From Parus major (lineage: Eukaryota; Chordata; Aves; Passeriformes; Paridae), in assembly GCF_001522545.3 (NCBI RefSeq), contig NC_031770.1, positions 89,043,194-89,107,193 of the forward strand: a stretch of DNA of 64,000 nt, in the 5' to 3' direction. This document shows positions 11,870 to 26,200 of this stretch, piece by piece (position 1 is the stretch's first letter; each line of letters opens with the position of its first letter). The notes under the pieces were generated by a model that worked only from the letters and a program-made list of their open reading frames with translations, did not search any database and was not told the DNA's origin. A program made the position numbers and the translations under genes.

Positions 11870-14800
11870 TTTTTCGGTCTTAGTCATAATTTAAAACTTT
11901 TCCATGAGAACCTTCTGATGTTACCAGCAACCTTCAGATGGAGTTTTCTTATACCATTTAATATTTGTGATTTGAAGATGATCAGTTTAATAAAAAGTAT
12001 TTGCTAAAATAATCATTATGAAGATTCCTGCACATCAACCAAAAGATTTTAGGTCATTTAAACTGTCACACGCTGGGTTGTAGGGAATTCAAGAAAAACA
12101 GACACCAGGGTGAGACTGCTGAATCAATCAGGGAAATGGGCCCCTTAGGGAGACAACCCAAACTTTTTTTCTGAAAGAGGAATCTCAAGCTTGGGGTCTA
12201 GACAAGAGAAAGAAAAAATGTGAAATGAAAGAATACATTTTCAAAATTCTTATGAAGCAAAGTCTCAATGTGTTTATTCAGCCCTTGTACCTGCACTTAA
12301 CATTTTGCAATAAGTGGTAGTATTTCTCTCTCACTCTACAGAATACCAAGTTTAAAAACAATAAGATTAACAATCTCCAGCAACAGTACTTACATCTGCT
12401 CCATAGACCAGCCAGCAACTTTGGACTCCTCCAAGCTGTTCTGAAAAAGAAAGCATTTGGATAATTGGACAAAGGTGCTTGGTGGAGCTCTAAAATAATC
12501 ACTACCATCCCTCATCTTTCCCAGCCCTAAATATACATTTGAAGTCTATCTTTTAATCCTGTTTTTTTGGCAGAACATCTTTAATCTCTTGCCCTCCATT
12601 CTAAGAAAAATTCATCTGCATGTGAGTTTAAGTAGAAGTTACTATTTATAGCAGTTTAAAGTGGTTTATATTGTCTAAATTTTTATTATACTGTCATGAT
12701 AAATTTGCAGGCTTTTTTTCCCAGTGTTTTGCTCTAAATAGAGGCTCAGATGTGTACTCTGCTTACACTGCCTAACTATTGAAACTGGATTATTGTTTTT
12801 CTTCCCATAACAATTACCTTTACCCTTTCATTTCCTTTCCTAAAATACAATTTGAGGTGATTTATAAAAAAGTTGCAAATTTGACTTGCATTTTTTTAAT
12901 TGTTCCTGCCAAATGATAAATAAAGGCAAAATTTGGTAATGAGAAATTTCCAAATGCTTTAAATTCTATGGTTTTGTTCACAGCAAGTCTAAGGCAACAT
13001 TCATAACTCTCTTGCCAATGTCAGTGCACCCATAGGTAAAATGCAACATGGTAGCTTGGATGTTATTAAATTATGTCCTACTCAAGCCCTCTATCGTCTT
13101 CTCTTTTGAAGTGTTCCAAGCCTCTTCCAGTTGAATGCAGAGTGATGGTTCTCACTGCCACTCTCTGTGAACTCCAGTTTAAACTCCTCAAACATCACGG
13201 AAACAATTAGTTAATGTTACTTTGATTAGTGAGAGAGGAAATAAGAATTGCATTGTATATTCTGGTTCTGTGGTCATATAGAAAGAGCAATTATTTGCAC
13301 AGCCTGCTACTCACACCCTAAATATTTGGGTGATGATTTCCTGGATACATTATGTTGAGCTAATACAGAAATTTGATGCTGTGTTTTGGGTAGGGGAAGG
13401 TCTAAAAACTGGCTGGATTAGCCGCTGGTCTAAAGACTGCTTACTTTTTAGTGACCATTATATGGGGTAACCTGGGTTCTTAATGACTGTTTTATTTTGT
13501 TTTAATTACATGGTTGTTGTGACAGGATGAATTATCAGAGGTAGGAAAAAGCCAGCTGGATTTAATTAATCACTAAGCTCCTCAATATTTCCTGGGAACT
13601 GTGGCAGGAGTGGGGAGAAGATTCTGAAGCCTCTGTAAGATGGACTCATGTACAGAGCAAGAATTTTTCAGGAGTCTCTGAAGTATAAAGAAAAGTTTTT
13701 CTAATGTGAGATTAACAGACTTAAGGTCTCATTAAATAATCCTATTCTGATCAAGTCTTGCTGTGGCCAGTTTTGTGCCTCACACTTCCGGAAAAAAGAT
13801 GTATTTCAAATAAGAAAGGAAAGCAGAGTGATTTATCTAAGGTCCTGAAGTTGTGATTTATCTGGGAAGAATTAATGATGTTAAACTTCAAGAAGTGTGC
13901 CTGGTGAGAGGATCTGAAATAGAGGAAGAAAAAAGTTTGATTTCTTGGTCAGATAAAGACTGGTCAAGAAGTATTAGGCAGAAACCACAGTATGGAAGGT
14001 TCAAGTTACCAACAGGAGGAGAACTTTCAGTGATTAAGAAGTGAACATGTTCCCATATTCCTGGAAAAACACACCTCCAAGCAAGCTAGGGCCGAGCTCC
14101 CAGCACTATCTTGTCTTCTACCACCAGGGAAATAAAAGCTTTGGTCATTCTGCTCCAGATGAATGCTGTAAACCTTAGACCAGTGGTTTCCAAATTGGAT
14201 GATAAGGCATGATTGCAAAGAATATGAGTTAGCAATCAGGTCTAAACTAATGAGCTTTGTTTCTGCAGGACAGTATCAATATTGGTCTTGTGACCAGACT
14301 GCGAGAGGGAGGCTAATGAGCCAGACCCAGTAATGCATAGGACAGGGCTGATTTATGTTCCTCACTCAGCAGTATAAGTTCTGATTCTAGTTAAGTTACC
14401 CACAGAACTATTCATTGCTTGGATCTCAGTCCACACATGATTTTTATACACATGATCTAGTGTATAAAACAAATAGTGTATAAAAGAGTGATATTTCAAC
14501 AGAAGCTGAGTCTACCCACTTGCTTCCACAAGATTTCTAATTTTCAAGCCCTTTAAAAGTAAGGATTAAAATCCTTGAACCCAGAAAATTCATTGGCTAC
14601 TGCCTAGATTAGTGCTTTAACCCCAGAACTCCTGGATAAAAAGAACAGCGAAAGGTTCTTCACACCAGATATTTTGTGAAAAATTTTGGCTTGAAGAAAA
14701 CCAAATGAAGCTATTGTATATATTCAGCAGGATTTATGCATAGTTTTAGGTGACAGAACTTTTCAAGGGAAAAAAACTGGTGCCTTCTTACCACTGTAAA

Positions 14801-17800
14801 CTACTGCTAAGATGTTCTTCTAATTAATTATGTTAAAGTGTTAACACATTTAGTCATACAAAGTTATACTTCATGTTTGAACATGATCTCTTTGAATATA
14901 ATGTCTCCACTCTTTTCTGGAAAGATATGACCTGACAACAGCTGTTATTCTTATGAGAACAATATCCTGAGTATTGTTTAGATGTTCTAAATGTCTTCAG
15001 GAGACCAGGGAACATTGCTTGTCTATAGTTTATTTTACAAAGGGACAAAAATGTTAACTGTGTCATGAACCTAAAAGATAAAAAGAGGAAAATAAAAAGA
15101 CATCCTGTTTTATAATTAGAGCACAATGCATACAAATTCCTTTTTTTTGACTCTGCCCTCTGATATTAAAATGCAGTACCAATTGCAAGACTTAACTGTT
15201 TATACCATGACAGTTATTTTCCTTTTTTTTGCCCATTTATTGAAGTAACAGAATATTAGAACAGTCTCTCACACTATTTACAAATTATAATAAGTTTAAA
15301 GTTATATAAATTATATCCCCATACTATTTGTTGCTTAGTTATTTGCAGAGCAACTGTGATATAGTAGAAGTTAAGTACTAGTAAATAGATTATTGGTTCC
15401 AACATACAGAACCTACACATTTCTCAGACAGCCCAAACAAGTACTTAGCTACTTCTTAATCCCCCACTGTCCAAAGCAGGGAGCAATTGTTTTCTGAGCC
15501 ATGGATCTGACTATTGTTCAAATTTGACTTTTCTCCTTCCCTCCCTCTCCCCAATAGCTATCACTGATTAGATTGAAAACTATCATGGAAAGAAAGGTGA
15601 GCCCACCACTGCAAAAAGAGAAATGCAATAAGCAATATAAGTGCAAGCCAGGGGAAAAAAGTATGTAAAATAGAAACAGAAGAATATTTTTGGTATTTTC
15701 TCTTTCTATTTTAGCGGTTTTTTACTATTACTTCTCATTTCAAGAAAGAAGTTTTCCCATTATAAGCTACTTTTTTAAATTAAAAGAAAACAAAACTGGC
15801 ACTAGTAAAGAGCTCTATGTGCAGTTTTTAATGGGGGGAAAAAAAGTTGTAAGAACCTCAAGAGTAGATGAAGGGCTGTCGAATCCTATAGCTATGACAA
15901 TGCTTGTGGGAAAGTCTGGAACAGCAGGGAAGAAAGTGTGAGCCAAGAAACCTGAAAAATAGTCCAAGTACTTTCATAAAGTCCTTCTTTTAATAATGTG
16001 GGTTTAATTTTCATAATATATTACCATTTGGTTTGTTTCTTAGGGACCTGTGTTTATTAGAGAGCATTCCCTGAAGCTGTCAGTCTATGGGAGTTTCCCT
16101 AAACTCCCTCAACATGCAGCTTTAGTGGTTTTCCTCTGTTTTGAGAGGGTACATTAATAACCACACACTAGTCTAGGCATTAAATAGGCCACCCACTATT
16201 CAAGAAGTACAGTTCACATTTCTATCCACTCTAAATGGCAGCTAGCCCAATGGGAATGATGTCAAGGGGTGCAACGAAATACTCTGTGTGTCTCTTTACT
16301 CCTGTCTTCGTGAGTACCTTATCCTGTTTGACAGCTATTTGTTCAGTCAGGGAATGTTACAGAGGGCTTGATTTAATGCTAATGAGAAGGGAATGGTGCC
16401 ACCCTCATTATTGGCAGAACTGAACAGCTTTGCTCTTCCCCTTTGGTCATGTCTGCACACATATGACCTGGAAGACATTCTAAGAACTCATAGCTCTCAA
16501 GCTTGTCACTCACACACGCTGCACAACCTCGACATACGAGCAACATCTGCAGAGGTGGGAGCTTCATTTTCTGGCTGACTTCAGATTGTTTATTCTTGCT
16601 CTTGTAACTCTCTTCCTGTCTGCCTCTGGCCAGCTCTGCTGAGTCTGTCCAGGAGCAGACACATGGGCACAAATGAGGTTTCTGAGGAAGTGCATGTGTA
16701 TGCATTTGTGTATGCACAATTTTTTATTACCAGCAGGGCTGGCAGCTCTGTTTATTTAAAGTTGCCTGGCACTTTCCAGTACAAAATCTAATTTCCCGTT
16801 GCCGAAATTGAACTATTTGATCCTACATATTTCAAGTCAACAGCCAACCTCCGATTCAGAAGTTTGTAAGGGGCAAGTGCATATTTATTTGAAGTTATCA
16901 GGCAAGCCCCTTCAGCAGTTTCCTGAAAGTTAAGATCACCAATACTTTGCTTTACAAGCAGTACTTTTGCCACATTAAAAAATGCAGTTCTCTGGTGAGA
17001 ACTGATGCCTTCACAGCAGCAGGAGTGTCTGCCAACTCAGTTGCTGGCATATTGGCAGCTGCTAATCTAGGTGAATACTCTTTCACTGATAATGTGGCTG
17101 AGATTTAAGTGTACACATCAAAAATTGCAGCTTGCCCTGTAACTGCAGCTTTGTTTGCTGTTGCTGCAGCCACCTGAAGGAACGTCAACTGGTTGTAAGC
17201 TGCACTCTAGTGTCCCTTGATTGACAGGGCTCCAGATTCTACTGCTGCCAGAACTCAAGAGGCAGACACCAATCCTCCAAGTCCTTAGGACATGCCTCAC
17301 AATGCATTATGCCATTTGATAGCTCTACATTATGCTTGTGACCAACATTCAGCAATCAAAAAGGGCCAGGAGTCACCCTCTAGCCCTGACACCTGATAAC
17401 TTGGTTGCATCCATACTATATAACACCCAATCTAGTGTCCCCAAATATGTGCAATATATATGCACTTAAAAATTTTTATTTGTGACATGCTAAAATTACT
17501 GCACTGAGCTGTTTCTCTATGATGTACTGAATTCACTACTCTTCCAAGTCTGCCTGTGCATTGTAGCCATTCCTTTGATGTTTCTCAGCACTCAGTAGCC
17601 CAATTAGCTACTTGCCTGACCAGAAAGGCACACTGATAGGGTATGCAAATCCCTTCAGGACAAATATTTTTCGTGGAAGAAAAAAATAAGGGTATTTATA
17701 GCAAAACTCAGATATTCAGTAATCATATTTTCAGACTGATTGGTGAAGAGGACAAAATCAAAGTGGCTCAGAAGGACCAGAAGGGGTACATCTCAGCAAG

Positions 17801-18034
17801 CAGTCCTTATTCACCAAAGGCAGCTCTTCTCCATCCAGAGCCCAACACTTGTCCCCACTATCACGCCACTATCAGCAAATGCTAGCAATGTGACCTATCC
17901 CTTCCAGTGATAATCAACAAAGAAGAAGACCCATCCAAGTGTGATATCAAGTTACTTCATTTGTTCAAGTGGAAGAAACTTTGTCTGGTTTAGTGGGAGA
18001 TCAAAGAGCTGTTATATCAGGTTTCTCTTTTATC

Positions 18035-18056
18035 TTTATTTATTTATTTATTTATT
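18035..18056 (+). repeat. TTTA microsatellite
   Basis: About five uninterrupted TTTA units. Confidence 0.9.
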
Positions 18057-18364
18057 CCTTAAATTTCCTTTAAAATGAAAAACCCAGACCTTCTTCATAC
18101 ATAAAAGCATAGTAATCTAACAGTTTATTCAGATACTCATAATTTAGGAATTTCCAGACCAAAAGGCATTTCCACCCTCTTAGTACATATTCTAAATATT
18201 TGATTTTATTTATGATTTAATAAAACATAAATATAGAAAATACTTTATAGTTTGCATTGGTATAAAACACAATCAGATTTTTTTTACAAGTATTAATCAC
18301 ATTTTTCTCTGTTTCCCAACATGTAATTTTTTATTACTCTGCTTTGAAAAATTTTCTTGAACTG

Positions 18365-18383
18365 TTTTTTTTTTTTTTTTTTT
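18365..18383 (+). repeat. Poly(T) run, 19 nt
   Basis: Nineteen consecutive T residues. On the minus strand this is a poly(A), but no retrocopy was recognised on either side. Confidence 0.95.
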
Positions 18384-19512
18384 CAATTAACTATCTATTA
18401 GTTGTCTAATATAAAATTCCAATCAATTGCTGAAAAACTCTTCAGTTTGATTGCTCCTTCATACTAGAATTGCCTTCTATGGATAATGAACCAAATCACT
18501 TAGATATTGGAAATACCAGATTAAAAAGCCAATCAATCATTTATAATAATTTTTAGTATTGTGAAAGGAATAAAAGAACCCTTAAAACAGCACATGATGT
18601 TTTCAAGTAGAGCAGCTTTTAAAAAGCTTTTATCAACAGCAGCTGTCACAGATGGGTTATGTTAGTCAAAGAAGATTCCAAACAGGAAAAAAAGGGCCCA
18701 TGCTTATATAAATGAGAAGAATATCAGCTTGATTGTAATACTATTTCACTAAGAGAACATACAATGTTGGGCTCGTCTGTGTTTGCTTAAACATGAGTAA
18801 AGAACTGTAGACCATAAAAAATACACTTCAGAACCCCTTTTCCCATCTAGAAAACTCCCATCAATTCATATGCTCAGTGATTAAACAGAACACCATGTAT
18901 CATTCTGCATATTTTGAAGACTTCATAGGAGCCTAGATGAGAGAAGTGCTAAGAAGATCTTGAAGCCAAACACTGAATTCTTCAGTCAAAGCATAACAAT
19001 TTATTGCCAGATTCATTTTGAAACACTACAGATATTTTTATCTTAATGTAAATATGAAAATTGATGTAGTTACTCATTTTTATTTGAAAATCTTTACAGA
19101 ACTGTAATTAAACAAAACTGTTTTCCATAAAATTAACATTGACAAGCCAAAAGATATTAATAATCTGAAAATTAATAGAACTTTGTCTGACATGAGCTCA
19201 CATTTTCTGATTTTAGTTATGTCAATAGAATTAAGTGGAGTGTACTCAGTGATTCTTGTATTCTGTTATAATACAGCTCTTCATGAAGTGAAAATAATGA
19301 TGGTTATATTTGTCAAGTTCATTGAAGAAATAATTAGCATCAGAACACTGATATAAAAATATTTCTCTAGCCAAATCTATCAGTATAATCTAATAAATTA
19401 TCTGTTTTAGTCTTTGCTATCAAGATGATGTTCTTTATTTTTTTCTATGCATGTACAGCATATAGATAAAAAATGCAAGCATGTTCTCGGTCTTATGTAC
19501 ACAGCACTTGTG

Positions 19513-19715
19513 CAATCACAGAATTGTTTCAGTTGGAGAGAACCTTAAAAATTATCTAGTTCTAAACCCCCTGCCATGGGCAGGGACATCTGGCTTGCTC
19601 AAATTCCCATCCAGTTTGGTCTTGAACACTTCCAGGGATGGGACATCCACAGCTTCTCTAGGCAATATATTCCAGTGTCTCTTCACCTTTATTTTAAGAA
19701 ACATAGTTCCTTTAG
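19513..19715 (-). mobile_element. CR1 LINE 3' fragment
   Basis: Plus-strand reading gives the usual reversed CR1 3' end: AATCACAGAATTG, CCCCCTGCCATGGGCAGGGA, CTTGAACACTTCCAGGGATG, then ATATTCCAGTGTCTC. It is about 200 bp, moderately diverged and not coding. The right end fades near 19715. Confidence 0.93.
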
Positions 19716-22329
19716 GTTCCACAATTTGTGTTCTTGGTAGTCCTGTGATGTATCTTCAGCAAAACAGTCACTAAATGGTTTCATCTTCTGAAGAAGATAA
19801 GGATCCAAATCACCTGAAGTTAAGGTGGGACCTTGGGTGAATACCATAGGCATCAGAATACTACTGGATGGTGGTAGTACTACTGTCACTTCTTATTTGA
19901 AGAACAGGCCAACAATTTGCATCAAAAAAACCAAATGTAATGCTTTAGAACAGCAGTTTCAACATCTGAATCCATATTAAAGAGCAGGTGAAGTATGTGC
20001 GAGGGTCAGAAGTCTGAGCACTCTCCTTTGTCTGTGTCCCTCATATTCATGTAAGCTAATGTTATCCACACCTTTCCCAAGGAGGCTGTCTTTCTCAATT
20101 TATTCTATAGGGAATTCAAAGTCTTGACTCAGTGTTATGAATTCCATTTCCTAAAACTGTCACCTGCAAATCATATGTAGTTAAGCCACAGTGACATACT
20201 CTTCTCAGAATGTGCCCAAGCAAGAGAATATCAGCCAAACCAAGTGCATGTTACAATGTACTGCAGCTCAAATCGCAATGGAGGATCAACTGGGGAGAAA
20301 CTCATCTCTGTATTCACTTGTACTTCTATCCAAACTTCTTTTTCCCCCTTATACCTGATATTTTGGTATCCTGAATATACTAATTATCTGCCTGGCATAG
20401 CCATTGGCTTGCTTTTAGCAAGGAATGTTGGGGGAATCTTAGGACAGAAGTTGTTCACTGTAATATAGAGAATAGAATGTTCAATATTCTATTTCAGCTA
20501 CATTCAAAAAAGTCTGAATACAATCCTTCAGAGAACAGAGTTCCCTAACATGTGTCTCTTAGCTCTTTAAGGAACACAAACTTTGTAAGTTTTCCTGTTG
20601 CTGACATCCTCCTTTATTCAAATAATCTGGACAATATAATTAATTCAGAAGTGTTAAAATCAGTCTGTAATTAATTTGAAGTTTGCTGCCTGCATTTCAG
20701 AACGGCCAGGTTCTGTGTTTCTAAGTGTATCTGTTACTTCTAACACCACTGATCTTTTAAATACCTACTCCCCCTAAAATCCTTGCCCTGTATTATTGAA
20801 AACCACAGATTAAGGAATCTGTAGGTGAGCTATTCTGAGATTGTCTGCAAATTCATTTTGGATATCTGCTAAACATACAGAATTTTCTAAACTCTTTTAA
20901 AGATAAGACATGGGCAATTCTATGTGGGAACTATCATATAACACATTGTAAAACTTTTAAAAGTTTAAATGCTTCACTGTATCAAGATGCCAGAAAGATA
21001 AGAAAGGAATGTGTTAGTTTGCTCTTAATAAAGACAAAAGGATGGGTCAGTAAGTTATGAATAGTATAGCTGATAAAGATTAAGAGGTGCAAAATTATAA
21101 ACTAAATGATAATATTATTTAACAGGAATTACATTCTTAGTCAGATTTTGTATATTTTGTTCTTTATATGCACAGCAGCAATACATTTAATACTAACAGT
21201 AACATTATTTTGATTAAAAAAACTGTTTTGCAAAATTATAATACAAGAATAAAGATAATAAAAAAGTAATTAAAACCAGAACAGTCCTAAATGGCTCATA
21301 AATCTGACATCTAAATAAAACAACAAAATTTAGTTTAAACTGATGGTAAAATTGAATTTGTTTGACTATGAAGTCTTCAAGTAGTCAATGAACCAGTAAA
21401 ACTGAAATGCTCCTGAATGTACATCAAGATATCATCAAAAGAACTCACTACAGCTAAAAGGGGGTGAAACTATCAATGAATTCTGCTTAGGAGTGAATGA
21501 TGAAAATGACAAGAAATGCAAACAGAAATGTTATTTATTTTTCTTATTCAGTGCTAATCAAACACAGTAAAAATTTAAGATTGCTACTTCTCAAAACATA
21601 CTCAGAATGAAATACTGAGGCAACCCATTCTTCTGCCCAGCAATTTCTTTCCCTTTTCCCTTCTTTCTTGCTTGTACTGCAGGAGGATCTTAGCCTAGCT
21701 CTTACCAAGTACTTGCCCTGACTGTCATATTCTTTTTCTTATTTTTCTTCAGCTACATTTCCAATCACATAGCTGTAGTGGAAAAGCTTGTATAGAGATA
21801 GCAAAGATACAAACCTTCTTGTTCACACTTCTATCAAGTAAATGCATTGTTTGGTAAACCAGAGGAAGAAATTCAGTCTGTATGTAATATTTTCAACCAA
21901 TTTCCTCTTCAAAGTCATTAACTTAGTTAACAGAGTTGTAGTCATTCTGCCAAAACACTGTGTATCTTTGGCATTCCCAGGCAGTCAGACATAGAATATA
22001 TTCCTGTAGGTATAACTGAATTCTGAAGTACTTACTGTAGTATAAAATACACTTGGGCAGGATTTTCATTACAGCACTTAATCTAGCTGAAATCTGTATG
22101 AATGCCTCAGAATTCCTCTGAAGAGTATCATATTTGCAAAATAGATTTGACAGATGTACAACAGTTCAGAAAGTATTTAACAGAGATAACACCTCCAAAA
22201 CATAATTACTTCCAAATTCAAATTTATTTAAAAAAGAGGCTTCAATATGATGAATCTGAATGCCTACATATTCTATTGAAGTACCTAAGAAAGACCAATC
22301 TTTCCAAGAAAAGTGCTGAACCTTTTTAA

Positions 22330-22355
22330 GGGGGGCGGAGAGGGGGGGAGCAGGG
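22330..22355 (+). repeat. G-rich tract with quadruplex potential
   Basis: Runs of six, two, seven and three G separated by short C/A/G linkers, in otherwise AT-rich DNA. Four tracts, one of them only GG, could support an imperfect G-quadruplex. Confidence 0.8.
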
Positions 22356-22808
22356 CAGAATATCAGCACTCTAAGGAGGGCTTCCAAAATACCAGTTTTT
22401 TAATGTGACTTTAGGACTTTTAAGATACAGATTGGTAGGAGAAGTATTTTAGTTGGGCTTTAAAATTAACTCTAAGTCTTGTGAAAATTATTCTAACGAT
22501 TTGTTTTCAAAACCACTATAGTTCACTACAAGACATAACATTCTGAATAAGTATAGCTGCCAAACTGACTTATAAACTAAGGCGAATCTGGAGCCTTTTT
22601 TTTTTCTGTTGTCTTTCTGAGATTTCAAAATTTTGCAGAGCTATACTTAGAGAGAGACACTTATTTCCTTTTGATTACTTCAGATGGTGTTTCTGTCTTT
22701 GCTGAAGAGATTGCAAACTACAGAAAGCATATCTGGGTAGAAAAAAAAGAATTGTTAAAAAGACAGACATCTGATAAGATCTTTCATTAAGTATATATTT
22801 AAATTCCC

Positions 22809-22844
22809 TTAATATATATTAATATATTTATATATTAATATATG
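22809..22844. repeat. AT-rich palindromic tract
   Basis: Alternating TAATATATATTAATATAT-type sequence, self-complementary over most of its length. Confidence 0.85.
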
Positions 22845-23235
22845 TTTCTAAAAAGAAATAATAATATATGTTACTTATTCTGATGTTTTCAGAATGGAAA
22901 AAAATAGAAATTTTATGCAATTATCAAAATTAAGTAGTGTCCTTTTTCTGTTTATACATTAAAATGCTGCAATGCTAGGTTACTGCATAACCACATATAG
23001 CTGCTCCTTAACTATGTAGTTGGTAAATCTGCCAGCTCTTGTTGCCTAATATCAGCTTTCAGGTGATCAGAATGGAGTAATTGGCATTGTTACAGATTTC
23101 TTCTTCAAGAGCAATCAGCTGAACAGGTAGATCTCTACTCAGTATGGTGCCTCCTGCCCTGAAGTGTTTCAGAAATGTCAAGGCCCTGGGCAGCAGTTTC
23201 CTCCTCCCCTCTCTTCAGTGCAGGCAACCACTCTT

Positions 23236-23286
23236 AACACAACCCAACACAATGCAACCCAACCCTGCCCAACCCAACTCAACTCC
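23236..23286 (+). repeat. Degenerate CCAAC / CAACC tract
   Basis: About ten imperfect five-base units (CCAAC, CAACC, ACACAA variants) that are nearly free of G and T on this strand. Confidence 0.8.
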
Positions 23287-26200
23287 ATAGTCCAGCAAAG
23301 AGAAAGAAAATCTCATTCCCTCACACCCAACTCTGTGGCATGGGATGGAGTCAGTGGAAGTTTTGCCAATGACCTCAGTAAGAGCAGCACTCTCTAAACC
23401 TCCTTTACTCCAGCAGGCCAATAAACTTCTTGTTTGGACAGTGACAGCAGCATATTTGTACCACATATTTTTGCTTACAGTTAGACTAACTTAACATTGG
23501 GAAAAGTTATATAGTCATAAATTCTGAAAGCATTTAATGGGCTTTTTGGTATATAATCTTCTGCAAAACAACAGAGATTATGCAGCTGAAACCTGATGTT
23601 CACTGTGAAAATGCTACTGAGGTGCCATTTTCTTGTATATAGTATGGTTGTTAGGAGACATATGGGCTGTTATATCAGAATAATGAATGAAAAGTAGACA
23701 TTGTTTATTTGTAATATATGCTATTGAGCGTCTGAATTAATGAAATGGAATTTATGGATGGATAGTATGTCCAAGGAACTAGAAAAACATTACGGTATAT
23801 AATTCAACCTCTGACATAAAGAGTGGCTGAAACAGAATTTTGATGTGGTGCTGGTTTTATTCTCTTCCTGAGAAACTGTTGTTCAGTAAGAACTTCAGCT
23901 TTAGAGGAGGGAGAGAAATATCCATGTTATGTGCATAATTAGAAAGTAGATCAATTTAGGCAAAGCTTCTTTACAAATATCAGTCTACCTCAGTGCTGTT
24001 GGGAAAGGGCATCATAGACTGAGACTGCAGTTGGATACAGCCTTTTCTGCCTGGAGAAAGAGAAAAAGGTAACTGTGATGGAGTTCTGGGGTGACCACAT
24101 CTGCCTGTTAGGGGCTGGACATCCATCTCTCTTTGTACACAGAGTTACCCTGCAGCCATCATTCACATAAAACCTCTCAGTCCATTACCAACAGTTGACC
24201 TTGCGACCTTACATTAAATGCTTCACATCCCATTACTTTCCTCCCAAGTCATCTATTTTCCTAATTTTTTACAATAATGCTCTTCAGCTTTGTCACACAT
24301 TTCTGGCTCCAGTTCTGGAAAATGTTTCTGTTCAAGAAAACACTCCACTGTGTGCTTTATTTTGCTTATCTCCTGAAATCAAAATGAAGCATGCTGTTAC
24401 CGTTTGCTCTCCATAGAGATAGAACGAAAACACACTTACAGGCTTCTCTATCCTGGGCTCTGAATGATGGTATTTTTTCCAGTCTTTTTCAAACAGAAGA
24501 ACTAATGTAATCATAAATGCATTGAAATTAAATCCTAATAAAGGGTCTTCAGAAGAATATTCATGTTCCCACTTAAAAAAAAGGTTTATTATACTTGTAA
24601 AAGATATTTGAAGCATTCCAGTTTTCTAAAGCATTGCAGTATACTTCTGCAATAGCTTGCTACCCATTACTGAATAGATTTAATTATACTTTCTCTGTAG
24701 TAGAATTACAGTTACAGATGTTTTTTTGCTACTGATTGGAATGTCAGTAATAATTTAATTAGATATTATGACAGTTTCCATGGCTTATATGTTAACATAG
24801 TTAAATTTTCTCTGTAAACTAATTTTGAGAACAAATGTTTCTGTTCAAAATCTTTTACAGTGGAAATGTTTCAAAGGTAGAAAAAGTTAATTACAAGGTT
24901 TTTTTTCCCCCCTTCTAAATCCACTGAAGGAGCAGGAACATTTTCCATGGAAATATGGTCAGTCACTGAAATGTCAAAGAGGCTCTAACTGAGCAGTATA
25001 TGGAAAGTATATGAAATTTAAACTACCTCACAATCTAAGTTAAATGGTACTATTTATTTATATAACTAGAGTGACCCTCTGTGCAGAAGATACACTTTTT
25101 ACTGCGTGGTTTTCATGGATGCGAGAACATTGAATGGCTGTATTATATTTAATTAAAAGCAATAGTGGGCCTACCCAGATGTTAAAAGGGCTTGATCTGA
25201 ACAGTGTGTTGACATCAGATGAATAGGAAAGGCCACCTGCTAGCTCCACTTTTGGCTTTGTGGATGATTTGCATTCCTGTGGCCTGTTGCTCTGCATGAT
25301 TGCTCTCAGCACTTCACAGCCCCATGAACTGTTTAATATCATGGATACCTTCCAGCCATGCAGGCTATCTCCTTTTGTAACATCAGTGCAAAAGAAAGAG
25401 TGACCACTTGCATGATTCTGATGGGTAGAGCATGATGTTTTCACTTAGCATGTACCACATCAAAGAGGAGGAAATGCTTTTCTATAAACCAGATTAAGAT
25501 AAAAATTAATCCATTCTTGCCTAAGACTGCTAACAGACCTTTTTTTCTCTTTCTGAAAGATGCTCATCATTTGAACCTAAGTATAGTACAGTTCAGAATG
25601 TATCCTTGTTTTTTCCCTTGAGCACAGAATATTTCTTGTTTAAATATGTAAAACTTAACTCACCAGGCTCACTAGTATTGTTTGAAAACCGAGAAACCCT
25701 TCAGTAGCATAAATGTAAACTCTTAGGCAACTCTTAGACTTCATGTGCTTTATCACTATTAGACTGCCAGTGCATTCCTGATTGCTGTCCTCATTCTGAA
25801 AAACTACAAATATTCTAAAGGTACAAGCAAGAAAAATGTAATTAAAAAGAGAAAGAAATCATTATACCATTTTCCAGCAGATAATACTAAAAGGCAAAAG
25901 AAAAATTTCAGATGCATTTTTCTGTGAACTGTCCTTTCTTGAGATTATACATGCCGTGTGGAACTCAGTCCAAGTTCCTTAGAAGTTCCCATCCTGAAGG
26001 TTATTGTATCATCATTCAAGGAGTGGAAGGAGGTCATTATCTTAAAATAGCCATAGTTATTTTTCAGATTCCCTTATATTTCCAATCTGTATTTATTTCT
26101 GCAGTGATTAGCTGACTTCAGCACAGCAAGCTCTCAGTGACATTTTCTTACATTTTTATGCTTCAGTACTAAATAATAAAATAATGATATGCTTGCTTTT

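Larger units (their letters stand above)
11870..19512. other. Intergenic stretch, mostly single-copy
   Basis: No exon or transposon recognised. It contains TTTA repeats (18035-18056), a 19-T run (18365-18383), and a homopolymer-poor block at about 16780-16975 that looks less degenerate than its surroundings and is listed as a weak conserved-element candidate. Confidence 0.6.
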
